Shown one piece after another: positions 21,263 through 31,110 of a DNA stretch of 64,000 bases. This DNA comes from Leishmania martiniquensis (lineage: Eukaryota; Euglenozoa; Kinetoplastea; Trypanosomatida; Trypanosomatidae). Numbering within the stretch: the stretch's first letter is position 1; every line of letters starts with the position of its first letter. The translations under genes were made by a program, and so were the position numbers. Where the stretch lies: positions 476,501 to 540,500 of the forward strand of contig NC_090167.1 of assembly GCF_017916325.1 (NCBI RefSeq), read 5' to 3'. Below the pieces are notes generated by a model, which had not been told where the DNA came from, did not search any database, and saw only the letters and a list, made by a program, of their open reading frames with translations.

Positions 21263-22744
21263 ATGGTGAAGCCATCAGAGGTGCCGGCGACGGTGCCAGA
21301 GATGGAGGAGCTCACGGCACAGCAAGAGGCCGACATCGAAGCGTTTCTGGCGAAACTGGATGAGCGGTATAAGGGAAAGATGCCACCCTACATTGCTCGA
21401 GAGCATACGAAAGAGAGGCGGCGCATATTTGGCTACAAGGCACTAAAAGCGCGGAAGTGGAAGATTGGGCACGCGCTGAAGATGGTCGAAAAGACGGTAG
21501 CGTTTCGTGAGCAGCACGGCATCGATCAGTGGAAGCTGTTCCCTTCCTCCTTTCCACTTCGAGGCTTCGACGAACAGGAGCTGTGCAGCATGCTCAGGGA
21601 GCTGCCACACGGAAAGCACCTCTATCCTCGCGAAGGCGTCTCGGACGTGGAGCGGTGCTACCGCGCGCTGCAGACCTCCTACGTGAACGTGTACCATTAC
21701 TGGGACAAGAGTGGGCACCCAGTACTGTACGACTGCTGCGGCCATGCCAACGTGGCTGAGATTCTCCGCGACTTGGCGGGTATCACACCTGTCGGCAAGT
21801 CACTTCTTGATGTGATTGTCCCGTATCACATGTACATGAACGAGGTGCAGTACTACCTGATTCAGTATGCCGACAAGGTGTCAAAGGAGGGCGGCGGCCA
21901 GGCGATCATGGGGGTCACTGTGATCATCAACATGGAAGGTCTCAGCTTCAAGGTGGTGCAGCGGCGCTACATCCAAATTTTGCGCGCCATTTTCGAAGTG
22001 GATCAGGCCCACTACCCCGAGATGCTTCACCGTCTCCTCATCATCAATGCCCCGTCTTTTTTTCGAATCGTATACGACTGGCTGAAAGGCAGCCTGGATG
22101 AGGGCACACGCTCCAAGCTGGTTCTCAGCTCCAACAAGGAGGAAGGGGTACAGATTCTCAGGCGCTTCATCGACGATGACAAAATTCCGCGGGAGCTGGG
22201 AGGTGCCTGCGACTGTGAAGGCGGCTGTCTTCCGCGCTACACGAAGCACAAGGATGACGACCAGGGCGGTACGAGTGAGCTGAGTAGCCAAATCGGCGAG
22301 AGCGACGCAGCTACAGAGGTGGTTGGCATCAAGAGGGGCAAGCAATTTGTGCAAACCTACGAGCTGCAGTCCGGTGACCAGCTGACTTGGGAGTTCGCCG
22401 TCGATGGTATGCGCGAGGTGCACTTCTCTGCTCTTTTCTCTCCATACGCTGAGAAGCAGGCCAGCCGCAGCAGCTTGTGTTGTACAGGTGACGCGGAGTC
22501 GGCAGCTACCCCGACTACCACCCCCGCCACTCATTCGAAAACAGTGAAGGTGCACAACTTCAATCACAGTAGCACTGGAGCCGCGGCGCTGACCTTGAAG
22601 GACGAGAAACTGTCGATGGATGCTGACTCTTTCCAGCCGGCAGAAGCAGGAATGCTGACCCTCACGTGGAGCAATAAGGGGTCGTGGATGCAAGGTCGGC
22701 AAGTGCAATACCGAGTGCTGCACCACAAATACTCTACCTGGTAG
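21263..22744 (+). CDS. Sec14-like lipid-transfer protein, CRAL-TRIO plus GOLD (copy 2)
   Basis: This 493-residue protein has the same architecture as the genes at 14185 and 24665. The start is the first ATG in frame (MVKPSEVPATVPEM). The N-terminal helical region contains ERRRIFGYKALKARKWKIG, typical of CRAL-TRIO-N. The CRAL-TRIO domain runs from YHYWDKSGHPVLYDCCG (near 145) through VTVIINMEGLSFKVVQ to IPRELGGACDCEGGC (near 315). The GOLD-like C-terminus (about 350-493) has FVQTYELQSGDQLTWEFAV and PAEAGMLTLTWSNKGS. It is the most Sec14-like of the three. It probably binds a lipid in the cytosol or at membrane contact sites, with GOLD mediating protein or membrane contacts. The ligand is unknown. 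Confidence 0.93.
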   Translation: MVKPSEVPATVPEMEELTAQQEADIEAFLAKLDERYKGKMPPYIAREHTKERRRIFGYKALKARKWKIGHALKMVEKTVAFREQHGIDQWKLFPSSFPLRGFDEQELCSMLRELPHGKHLYPREGVSDVERCYRALQTSYVNVYHYWDKSGHPVLYDCCGHANVAEILRDLAGITPVGKSLLDVIVPYHMYMNEVQYYLIQYADKVSKEGGGQAIMGVTVIINMEGLSFKVVQRRYIQILRAIFEVDQAHYPEMLHRLLIINAPSFFRIVYDWLKGSLDEGTRSKLVLSSNKEEGVQILRRFIDDDKIPRELGGACDCEGGCLPRYTKHKDDDQGGTSELSSQIGESDAATEVVGIKRGKQFVQTYELQSGDQLTWEFAVDGMREVHFSALFSPYAEKQASRSSLCCTGDAESAATPTTTPATHSKTVKVHNFNHSSTGAAALTLKDEKLSMDADSFQPAEAGMLTLTWSNKGSWMQGRQVQYRVLHHKYSTW

Positions 22745-24664
22745 GTGTTTCAGCTATCAGCCAGCGAGCTCTCTTTTCTTTCTTTTTTTCCTTTTTTATG
22801 AGACATGCTCGGTGGAGAGCAGCGTCTTCAAGGAGAAAAGCATTCCCAGCGGTTCTGCACTCAGACTGCAGGTCTGCATCTTGACTGCCTTTCCCCCCTT
22901 TCTCTCTCTCTTGAGTCCGGTGCTCTGAATTGGTCAGCGAGCTGCATGTGCGTGTGCATGTGTGCGCTTCCCGGTATACTCTTCGTCCGCTTTTATCCGC
23001 ACATGACCTTCTCTTTCTCTCCCCTTTCTGTCATCGTGACTCTTCTCTTCTGCGCTGCATTTTTTGTTGTTGTTGCTGATTGCATGTCTCTCTTTCTCCC
23101 TCTACACGTCTTCGTAACGTTCCTCCCTCCTCCCCTTCCTCGTCCGGCTGCTCTCGAGAACTTGTCCGCGCTTCGCTTGTCTCGGCCTCCTGTTTCTCTG
23201 TTTGTTTATTATTTATTTACTAAATATTTTTCTTTAGGTTTTTTCTACCCCCCTCTCTCTTCCTCATATTGAGAGTGAATGTCTCTCGCTCTCTATGTGC
23301 GTCTGCGTGTGTCTCTCTCTTTCTCTCTCTGCTTGCTTCTCACTGGGCTCACTGTCTAGCGAGTGTGAGCTCAGCTGCACAACTGCGCCGTTGCTGTAAC
23401 CCGGGCTTCTCACCGGTTGCGTTCTCTAATCATTCTCTTCGACTCTCCGGATGGACGCGCTTGTCCATGCCATGAGTAATTCGCGGTTCACTCACGCACA
23501 CCCTTTTTCTTTTTATGCACACATTTTGCCGTTGCAAGCCCCACATTCACAGTTCAAATTGCCTGTTGTCGTCTTCGTCGACTGCATGGGTGTGCCTCTC
23601 CCTGTCCGAGACCCACGCTGTCTTTTCCCTTCCGCCATGCAGCAAATTGGGGGGCCCGTGCCGCTTACTCCAACGAAGCACTAAGTAAAGGTGATCCGCA
23701 CGCGGTGGCAGGGTGTTCCCCGCCCTTGCTTTACACGCGCTCCGAAGGCGGAAGCGCGAAGCAGTGTGGAGGACGGACAGCTACTTTCACTTGCTTGCCG
23801 CGTTAAAGTTGTGTGTGTGTGTGTGTGCTTGTGTGTATCTCAACCCTCATGACAAATATACACGACATAGTAAAAGTGCGTGCTTCTCTCGCACACTCAT
23901 GAGGGTGCCCTCTTCGACTCTCTCGGCAGGACTCGCCACGGCGCGCCGGGACGCGCGGCGCGTTGGCCGCCCTCTCTCTCTTGAGCATCTTACCACCCTG
24001 CGTTCCTGTCGCTTCTCAACCCCTCCGCTTTTCATCTGCGCCTTTCCTTTCTGTTTCTGTGCTTTCGCGCACGTGCGAGGCCGACAGTTCCACCACGGGG
24101 AGCGTCGCCAGCGCTCCTTTGCCGAGTGAGTAGCAGCACGCACGATCGGCATTAGCGCATCTCGCCTCGTTTGTGTGCCCTGGGTGGCGTATCCTGGTTG
24201 TGAGGTGGGGCCTCGCCTCTCTTTTTTTTGCTTGCTTGACTGCGTTCTTTCTTCCATTTATAGTCGCACAGCGGTGCCCCCGAAGCGCCCTCTTACCCCT
24301 CCACTCCTTTCACTCCCTCCCCTACTCCCATTACTTCATCCCTCTTTCCTTTCGTCTTCTCGTGTCTCAACTAGCCGGAGGTCCCTCGCGCGCAGCAGCC
24401 TCTAATCGCTACAACGATCGGCCCGGCAATACTGGTCGGCTCGCTTCGGTACCTGCGCTCTTCTCTTTGATAGGCGCAGGCGCGGGTGGTGGCGTCGAGC
24501 GTTTTGCATGGCCCTTCCGCGTAATCGCACCTCATTGCTGCATATACGGAGTGGTACATGACGGCGGTTTCGTTGGCATCCTGTCGACCTCTTTCCATGA
24601 CCCACATCCATCTTTTTCGTATCGTATCGTATTGGCTTCCCGCGCGCGTCCGTTGTTTTTCCTT
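22745..24664. other. Intergenic/UTR region with uORFs before Sec14-like gene 3
   Basis: CT- and T-rich spacer with a (GT)n run at 23809-23827. A strong T/C tract at about 24217-24260 ends in TAG (AG at 24262-24263). If that acceptor is used, the roughly 400 nt leader contains short upstream ORFs, including 24558-24668. Confidence 0.55.
23809..23827. repeat. (GT)n microsatellite
   Basis: About nine tandem GT units. Confidence 0.85.
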
Positions 24665-24668
24665 ATGA
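24558..24668 (+). other. Upstream ORF whose stop overlaps the next start codon
   Basis: A 36-codon ORF begins at the ATG at 24558 and ends with TGA at 24666-24668. The main gene starts with ATG at 24665-24667, so the two share the tetranucleotide ATGA. It could limit translation of the main ORF or allow re-initiation, but only if the mRNA leader includes it. Confidence 0.35.
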
Positions 24669-26968
24669 GCGGCTCACAGCGGCTGCCGGTCGAGCGAACA
24701 GACTCCTTCTACAAGGATAGCGACCTCCTCTCCTCTACCACAGACTGCGTTGAGTTGAATGGGGAGGCAGAGCAACAAGTGACGGAGGCTATAAAGGCTC
24801 TCCTGGACATCTTGAAGGGGCGCGTGGCAAGTAGCGGCACCTTCACGACGCCCACGTGCCAGACTGTGGATAGTGTGATGGCCATGGAGTACTTTGCTGA
24901 CTTTTCGTATGGGCTGACGCCCGGCGAAGCGCGTTACGTTGTGTACCGGTACCTCAAGAGCAGCGGCATGAACATCCGAAAAGCAGTAGAGCGTATGGCG
25001 CGGTCTGCCGAGTGGCGCAAGAAGCAGAACATGAACAAGATGGCTCTGTTTCCTTGCATTATTCCGATGCGGGGGTTTGAACAGCGGACAATGTGCGAGG
25101 AGCTACGGCTTCCGTTTATGAGTCACACCTCCTTCAGCAAGCGCCGTCTAGACGCTGAGGGGCGACTTCGGCTTGAACACGAGTCGATCGAATATGGCGA
25201 CACCCCTCGCAGGCGGCTCTACGCCGACCTGACGGGGACGACAGTGTCGGATCAGTCAACCCGACTGGACCTCAATCATAGCGGCTGCCTGTCCACGCAG
25301 CAGTCCGTGAGGGTATCGCGAGCAGCCTCGTCCTCCACGCCGGCCGCTGGCCCTGCAAACGAGCAGACCCTCGAGGCAGATGAAAGCGTCAGGATCGATC
25401 GCGACGTGGAGTCGGCGAGGGCCTCCTCATCAAAAGAGCGGCAACACAAGTGCGATGACAAGAAAGGCGGTGGAGCGCTGTTGCGTTCCCTTTGGTCGCT
25501 CCTCCCTCTTTTCCGTTTCGAGAGCGGGAGGTGCTCGCCACATGTCTTGGCGTCGCAGCACGCGAGTGTGTCTACGGTGACCTCTGAGGCGAGACGGCAC
25601 AGTCGCTTTCACTCCATCTTGTCTGTGGGCAGCTGCAGCGAGCGCGCGAAGAGCGACGCGGAGGCGGACGAGTTGGAGACGCACGATATGGAGGAGGTGG
25701 CAGATTTTCTGAGCACGGCGGGGGCGGCCAGGGCGGTGATGGCCACACTGAACGCTCGTTACGCCGACTGCCTCAACTTCCATGGTATTTTGCAGCCGAT
25801 CGCTGCCGTCATCACGAAGCACGTGCCATTTTCGTTTCACTACTGGGATTTGATGGGCCATCCGATTATGTATTGCCGTCTCGGTGGATTGCACTCGAAG
25901 TGCCTGATGGAGGAGTTGTTCGCGCTCACCCCAATCGATGCAGAGCCGCGCGTGCTGGTGATGTTGTTTAACACCTACGCGCTTCTAGTCCTAGAGCAGT
26001 TGATCCGGTACTGTAATCGCCGAAGCCGCGAGAGCGCCGGCATCTTCCACGACCTCCTGCCGTCAACTCCATGCATGAACCGACAGCGCAAGGGATGCGA
26101 GTCACCGGCCCCCACACGCTCCCCTAGCAGCTTTCAAAGATGCTCTCTTCTTGGCTCCTTTGTGATTGTGGTGGACTGTGCGGGGGTGAAGTTTCGCCGA
26201 TACTTGTACAAGCCGCTCCTTGTTTTAGTGCGCGCCATTGTTCAGATGAACATGCACCACTACCCGGAGCTGCTGCACCACTTGTACGTGACGAATTGCA
26301 CGACCGTCGTGAGCTGGTCGTACCTTATGTTGCGCGGAATGCTGACAAAGGCCACACGGGAAAAGGTAACGTTTTGTAGTAAGTTCAATACGGTTTCCAC
26401 GCTGTGCAATAATATTAGCAGTGCTCTTGTACCGCAGGAGCTGGGGGGCAACTGCCACTGCCCTGGTGGCTGTATCCCTTCCATGGCTACAATGCTCGAC
26501 ACACACTCGACGACAGCCAACCGTAGCCCCGGCGACGCGCACTCGAGCATTACGACGCCATTAGGTGACGGCGACAGCGACAGCCACACGGAGCAGGTGG
26601 CTCAGCAGTTTGGTGAGGAAGGACTCGCCTTTAACCGTCTCCGCTGCACCGCCCAGCGGCTTGTGCTGAAGGCGCGAGAGTCCCGCAAGCTGTCTTTTGC
26701 CATGAATGCGCAAAGTGAGATCGTTTGGGAATTTGCGGTCAAGCACGAGCGCTACGTGACCTTTTCGGCTGTCTTCGTCTCCGCTGCTAACGACGGCGCG
26801 ATGCTGCTCGTGGTGCCGCGCCGAAGAGTGCAGAATGAGGCGGGTCACTACATCTGCCCCTCGATGGGGACAGTCATCTTTGAATGGAGCAACAAACGCA
26901 GCTTTTTCACTTGCTGCCGGCTGAGCGTGAAGGTGTACCACGAAGAGTGCTCAAGCACCTCCGTGTGA
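24665..26968 (+). CDS. Sec14-like lipid-transfer protein with long insert, CRAL-TRIO plus GOLD (copy 3)
   Basis: This 767-residue protein is the largest of the three Sec14-like paralogues. Its first in-frame ATG gives MSGSQRLPVERTD. The N-terminal CRAL-TRIO helical region (about 60-170; YVVYRYLKSSGMNIRKAVERMA) is separated from the lipid-binding fold by a low-complexity Ser/Arg/Asp-rich insert (about 170-340). The fold then runs from FHYWDLMGHPIMYCRLGG (near 391) to VPQELGGNCHCPGGC (near 596), with a further Ser-rich insert around 465-490 before SFVIVVDCAGVKFRRY. The GOLD-like C-terminus (about 650-767) contains LVLKARESRKLSFAMN and MGTVIFEWSNKRS. The inserts suggest extra regulation or partner binding not present in copies 1 and 2. 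The ligand is unknown. Confidence 0.9.
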   Translation: MSGSQRLPVERTDSFYKDSDLLSSTTDCVELNGEAEQQVTEAIKALLDILKGRVASSGTFTTPTCQTVDSVMAMEYFADFSYGLTPGEARYVVYRYLKSSGMNIRKAVERMARSAEWRKKQNMNKMALFPCIIPMRGFEQRTMCEELRLPFMSHTSFSKRRLDAEGRLRLEHESIEYGDTPRRRLYADLTGTTVSDQSTRLDLNHSGCLSTQQSVRVSRAASSSTPAAGPANEQTLEADESVRIDRDVESARASSSKERQHKCDDKKGGGALLRSLWSLLPLFRFESGRCSPHVLASQHASVSTVTSEARRHSRFHSILSVGSCSERAKSDAEADELETHDMEEVADFLSTAGAARAVMATLNARYADCLNFHGILQPIAAVITKHVPFSFHYWDLMGHPIMYCRLGGLHSKCLMEELFALTPIDAEPRVLVMLFNTYALLVLEQLIRYCNRRSRESAGIFHDLLPSTPCMNRQRKGCESPAPTRSPSSFQRCSLLGSFVIVVDCAGVKFRRYLYKPLLVLVRAIVQMNMHHYPELLHHLYVTNCTTVVSWSYLMLRGMLTKATREKVTFCSKFNTVSTLCNNISSALVPQELGGNCHCPGGCIPSMATMLDTHSTTANRSPGDAHSSITTPLGDGDSDSHTEQVAQQFGEEGLAFNRLRCTAQRLVLKARESRKLSFAMNAQSEIVWEFAVKHERYVTFSAVFVSAANDGAMLLVVPRRRVQNEAGHYICPSMGTVIFEWSNKRSFFTCCRLSVKVYHEECSSTSV

Positions 26969-27219
26969 CGAGGGAAGCGCAGCAAAAAATGGCGGCACGG
27001 CCTCAAAGCCATACCCCCTGGCAACAGGAGAAGGATTACCTGGCCGGGAGGATGGGCTGAGTCGACCTCTCGTACCCTGTGGAGAGGCGGAGGCCTCGCG
27101 CCGACGGGTTTTCTGTATACGTATATGCTTGCGAGCGTGTGCCTGTAGAAGTGAGAAAGGTGGGAACGGCGAATAAACTGCTATTGGTTTCTTTTTTCCT
27201 TTTCTCGGAGTTAGCGTTA

Positions 27220-27360
27220 ATGGTGTACGATGCCTCGGCACTCTACGAGCCTCTTATCGCGGCGGAGCCTCTTTCTCGGGGAAAGCTCATGGAAGCACGA
27301 CGGCTTCTGACCGTAGCTGCGCACTATTGCGACCGCGATCACATAGCTTTCCTATCATAG
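27220..27360 (+). CDS. Possible small ORF, 46 residues
   Basis: An ATG at 27220 opens a 46-codon frame (MVYDASALYEPLIAAEPL and so on) ending in TAG. It is preceded by a strong T/C tract (TTTCTTTTTTCCTTTTCTC) with AG at 27209-27210 or 27213-27214. The peptide is balanced in composition and could form amphipathic helices. Third-position GC is only moderate, lower than in the surrounding genes, and no family is recognised. It may equally be a chance frame. Confidence 0.25.
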   Translation: MVYDASALYEPLIAAEPLSRGKLMEARRLLTVAAHYCDRDHIAFLS

Positions 27361-29036
27361 AAGGGTATGCCCCGCCGACACCTTACAGCCTCACGGGTGC
27401 TTATGTTTTTTTTCATTCGCTTGCCTCTGCGCTCCTTGTCGCTCCTGCCGACGCCTCTTCACGCTTCAGGTGCCCTGTCCATTACAAACGATGCGCTCGT
27501 GTGCGTCCGTATGAACACACAAGGCGTCGGAGAGCAACGACCGCGCTCTTGGCTTGTGTCTGTGCGACTGAGTGAGCAGAGCACTTAGCAAACATCCAGT
27601 GATGTCGCATGTCGAGCGTTGGTGGGCTCTCCCACCCCCTCCTCTCTCTCTTTGGCCTGCCTGAAGGAGAGCTAAAACGAAACGAAACAATCGATGTCGG
27701 GTGGTTTGCGTTTGTCTTCCAACACTCAAAAGAAAAGCGCATCTTGTGCGTGTGATGGATGGCGGCCTCGATAGGGGGGCATTGCGACTGATGTCTGCTT
27801 TCGCGCCGCCTTTTGTCAAAAGAATGATGATGGGCGTATATATGCATATTCAACGCTCTGACCAGCACCAACCCCCTTCCCCCATCCCGGCTCAAGCGAG
27901 CACTTCCAATGTTGTTGCAGAAAGTGGGTTGCCTGAGGAGAAACAACGCGGCTCCTCGTTCCGCTGGTGAACGTCTTCTCTTCCTCTCATGGGCGATGGT
28001 GTGTGTCGCTGCTTCTGCTCTTCATGTGGCTGCCATTTTGTTCTCTAGTGCTACCTTCCGCTGCCCTCGTCCAGCACCCTTCGCACCCCGCCTCAGGCCC
28101 TCTCCGACGTCTGCGATTGAAGCGCTCTGCGGGCGGGCGCATGCGTGGCCGTTCGTCTTGAAGAGTTTCTTCTCGCCTCTTCGCCACGCATTTTTTGTCT
28201 CTTGCAGTATGTGTCTTTGTCTGCTCGCCACCTTTGCTGTTGCACTCCTCCGACACCCTTCGCCCTCCTCGTGTGATACACCGCGTTCCTTCTCTCGTGT
28301 GTTGGGTTTGGATGCTTTCCCGACGTCACCCACCTCGTCGTTCCCCCACTGCCCCGCCTCGAATACATTTCCATCCCTTTTCCTCTTTGCTCCCCTGTCG
28401 GCAATGGCCTTCCGTTTTTTTTTCGCTCCGTCTCTCTCTCTTTCTCTCTCCCCCTCCCCTATTGACGTCATAACCCCTCTCCCTTCTACCACACACTTAC
28501 ATACACGCGCACAAACAAGGAGACGTACATGCGATTCTCGTTCTCACACGATATAGTACGTGTGCACGCTGGCCTTTCCTCTGCTCCTCCGCTGCACGCC
28601 TATTTGTAGACTAAACGAAAAGAGAAACGATGGTCTTCGTGCTTGCGCGGAGGCCTGTCTTCGCTTGTTTGTGCGCGTGATAGATACATATTTTTTTTTC
28701 TCTGGAGACAGTGGCGTTCAGTTTTCACGCTGCCGTCTACGCCTACGGGGTGCACCAGCTCCAGCCTCGGCTGAGATTCTTCTCGCGTTCGATACTGCGT
28801 ATTACACTGCATGCTCGTTTCTCCGTTGCTTAAAAGGCTGCTAGAGGCTATGCATTGGGTTTGGTGGGTGGCGCTCGTGTGATCATCTACGTGTATGCGA
28901 GCTGATTCTGTTCTTTTCTGCTTGTAAGCGCTCCCGCTCCCCTCTCGGGTACCTTCGAGCGAAATCATGTCAATGACCGAACAGACACTAAACGTTGCTA
29001 CTCCTGACACCTAACAGAAAGTAGCCGAGAAGACAC

Positions 29037-29165
29037 ATGCGGTTCGTGAAGGACAGTCTGTTGGCGCGGCGATCGTGGTGGCAATGGCGGAAGCTCGTCT
29101 TCGATGTGGAGCTAGTGCGTGCCGTCATGCTTGTCGCACGTGAGAAGGACAAGGAGCTTTCGTAA
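29037..29165 (+). CDS. Possible small ORF, 42 residues
   Basis: An ATG at 29037 opens 42 codons ending in TAA at 29163. The peptide starts MRFVKDSLLARRSWWQWRKL and ends ARERKD-like (AREKDKELS). It has a basic, Trp-rich front and an amphipathic second half, a composition seen in small mitochondrial membrane subunits. Third positions are largely G or C, unlike the flanking spacer. Pyrimidine-rich stretches with AG at 28927-28928 and near 29016 lie upstream. No homologue is recognised. The function is unknown, and it could be a chance frame. Confidence 0.4.
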   Translation: MRFVKDSLLARRSWWQWRKLVFDVELVRAVMLVAREKDKELS

Positions 29166-29315
29166 GAGACCTCCCTGACTTTCTCCATGACAACCGCCTC
29201 TCTCACCCTTCTACCGCCTGCACGCGTCTTGGCTTCTTTGACTCGAGTAAATCTGTGGCACCATCGCCATTCACGTTGCTCATCCACGCCATCTCCTGGA
29301 TTCTTTCTGTTCCTC

Positions 29316-29359
29316 GTGCCATCCCTCTTCTAATCGGCCCCTTGGCATCATGTGGACAG
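29316..29359 (+). promoter_or_regulatory. RPB7: Predicted spliced-leader acceptor for RPB7
   Basis: The pyrimidine-rich CCATCCCTCTTCTAATC and CCCCTTGG lead to GGACAG, with AG at 29358-29359. There is no ATG between this and 29557. Confidence 0.4.
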
Positions 29360-29556
29360 AAGGAGTGGCGGTGTGGTGTGACAGCGCCTCGCATTGATTC
29401 GCGTCTCCCGTTGCCGTGATCGTGAGTTGAGAAGAGCAGCCCTTCGGTCGCTCTAGCGAAGCCGGAGATCCCGTCACATAGCTTGCACAGCAGATACGGA
29501 GACGCATAAATACCGACGCGCTCGCGAACGGAAGACGAGACAGGGGGGACGCGAGA

Positions 29557-30156
29557 ATGTTCTACAAGATAGTCCTTCAGCGAACGGTGATTGTGAAGCC
29601 GGCGGACCTGTGTAATACGCTGAATCGTAGTCTCCTGACCTTCCTGCGGGAGGCGGTTGAGGGAAAGTCGCTTCCGGCGCCAGACAGCGTTGCCAGCATC
29701 GCACTCGACTTCGCCACGGCAAGCAAGTCCTCTGCGATGGTGATCGCCGTGCTCGATATCCTCAATGCGGAGACACTGCAAGGAAAGGTACTAGACGACG
29801 GGAGTGTATCGTTCCGGCTTACCTATGAGGCGATGGTGCTGAAGCTCCATCGCGGTGAGGTACTCGACCTTCTGGTGAGTGACGTGGATGAGACGGGTTT
29901 CTGGGCAAGCGTCTACGGCATCAATAAGCTTTTTGTGAACCGCAACCAAATGGGCGAGGACAGCCAGACGGGACGGCCGGAATGGGTTTTCGAGGCGGAG
30001 ACCGCTGCGTGGGTCAGCCACGACGATCGCCGCTCTATCAAGAAGGACACGATGGTGCGGTTGCGCGTCATCGCGGAAACCCCGCAATCCGAGCGCGGCA
30101 TGGCGGTCGGCAGCATCGGCGCCCCCTATCTTGGCCCGCGCGTCGGGAGTTACTAG
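29557..30156 (+). CDS. RPB7: RNA polymerase II subunit Rpb7
   Basis: This 199-residue protein forms, with Rpb4, the stalk of RNA polymerase II, which binds nascent RNA. The MFYKIVLQRTV start matches Rpb7. The N-terminal RNP-like domain continues to MVIAVLDI, then LTYEAMVLKLHRGEVLDLLVSDVDETGFWASV leads into the S1/OB fold. The C-terminal signature GSIGAPYLG is nearly identical to that of other Rpb7/Rpc25/RpoE proteins. It is slightly longer than human Rpb7 (172 residues) because of an extra segment around residues 38-55. In trypanosomes Rpb7 is also linked to spliced-leader RNA transcription. The start codon is firm: it gives the family-typical MFY and is preceded by about 200 ATG-free bases. 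Confidence 0.95.
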   Translation: MFYKIVLQRTVIVKPADLCNTLNRSLLTFLREAVEGKSLPAPDSVASIALDFATASKSSAMVIAVLDILNAETLQGKVLDDGSVSFRLTYEAMVLKLHRGEVLDLLVSDVDETGFWASVYGINKLFVNRNQMGEDSQTGRPEWVFEAETAAWVSHDDRRSIKKDTMVRLRVIAETPQSERGMAVGSIGAPYLGPRVGSY

Positions 30157-30825
30157 ACAAAAGCCTCAGTCCACCGCTGCCCACAGCCGGTCACACTTTC
30201 ACTTCGGTGCTGGTGTGTTACCGGAGCATCGAGGCAAACCACAGGGAGTGTTATAAAAAGGGATTGTGCCCTGTATGGGCCGTCGCCTACCCGTCAGGGC
30301 TTCGCCGTCGCAGTGCCAGCGCCGACGGCGAATCGCCTGATCGACAAGGATGCTGGGCGTTGGTTTCGTGTGCACATCGCAGCCGAATATGAATGAGTGT
30401 GTCTGTTTAAAGAGCGCGTCAGCTGCAGCAAGGTCGATCGAGCCCAAAACCAATGGAATAGTACATCAGCGGAGAGTGCGGTCTGCCATCCACGACTAGA
30501 GCGAGCTGGTGTACATGTACCTTTGTGTACAACCAAAGGGGGCTCGCGTGTGCGATGTGAGCTCGGCGGCTATGCATGGCTTCTCTTCCGACGCGGCCCG
30601 GACCAATGCTACCCCACATCTGGAAACGCACACACACACATACCAACACGCGAGCACTTGATCGCCATGCTCCCCATGCCAACTTGGGAACGTGTTGTCG
30701 AACGCTTTGGCCTTTTCAAGTCTCGCCCCCCTCCCCCGTCCCTCCTCACCGACATCTAGATGCGCACCAGCGCGTCAGTGGAAAAGGCTCTAGTTGAAAC
30801 ACTCTTCGGCTCTCAGGCATACGCC
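30157..30825. other. Intergenic/UTR region
   Basis: Holds a short CA run near 30629 and, at its right end, a strong polypyrimidine/AG acceptor. I see no gene. Confidence 0.6.
30708..30759 (+). promoter_or_regulatory. Predicted spliced-leader acceptor for the small membrane protein gene
   Basis: A C/T tract (CTCGCCCCCCTCCCCCGTCC) ends in ATCTAG, with AG at 30758-30759. The next three bases are an ATG in frame with the downstream gene, so the choice of start depends on whether this AG is used. Confidence 0.55.
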
Positions 30826-31110
30826 ATGGCAACAGACGCGTCGCCAGACGCCGTAGCAGCACCGTTGTCGTCCCCCTGGACGACCTTCTGGAAAAAGGTC
30901 TTCATGGGGGCCTCTATCGTTCTCATCGTAGGCGTCGCTTGGAGAGCCGTGTACGTGAGCAACCAAAAGGAAATGAAACTTCGACGCGCGTTGCGCAAGT
31001 CACAGAGCATTCACGCGGCCCTTCACGACGTCCCTGCCCGGCGGTTCTCCACAATTGATGCGCGTCCGTCTCCGACCCACAGGAACGATCTCGTTGAGCG
31101 GTACAGCTAA
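30826..31110 (+). CDS. Small single-pass membrane protein, hypothetical
   Basis: Starting at 30826 this encodes 94 residues (MATDASPDAVAAPLSS). An in-frame ATG at 30760 would add 22 residues, but it lies directly against the predicted splice acceptor. A single hydrophobic helix (about residues 25-44, VFMGASIVLIVGVAW) is flanked by two Lys before it. A strongly basic segment follows (KEMKLRRALRK), then a polar tail. This is the layout of a tail- or inner-membrane-anchored protein such as a small mitochondrial complex subunit, but no family is recognised. Codon use is like that of the neighbouring genes and a polypyrimidine tract lies just upstream, which supports a real gene. Confidence 0.65.
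   Translation: MATDASPDAVAAPLSSPWTTFWKKVFMGASIVLIVGVAWRAVYVSNQKEMKLRRALRKSQSIHAALHDVPARRFSTIDARPSPTHRNDLVERYS

Larger units (their letters stand above)
26969..29556. other. Intergenic/UTR region with two possible small ORFs
   Basis: Mostly CT-rich, low-complexity spacer. Two short ATG-initiated frames (27220-27360 and 29037-29165), each preceded by a pyrimidine tract and AG, stand out and are listed separately. Other frames look like noise. Confidence 0.5.
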
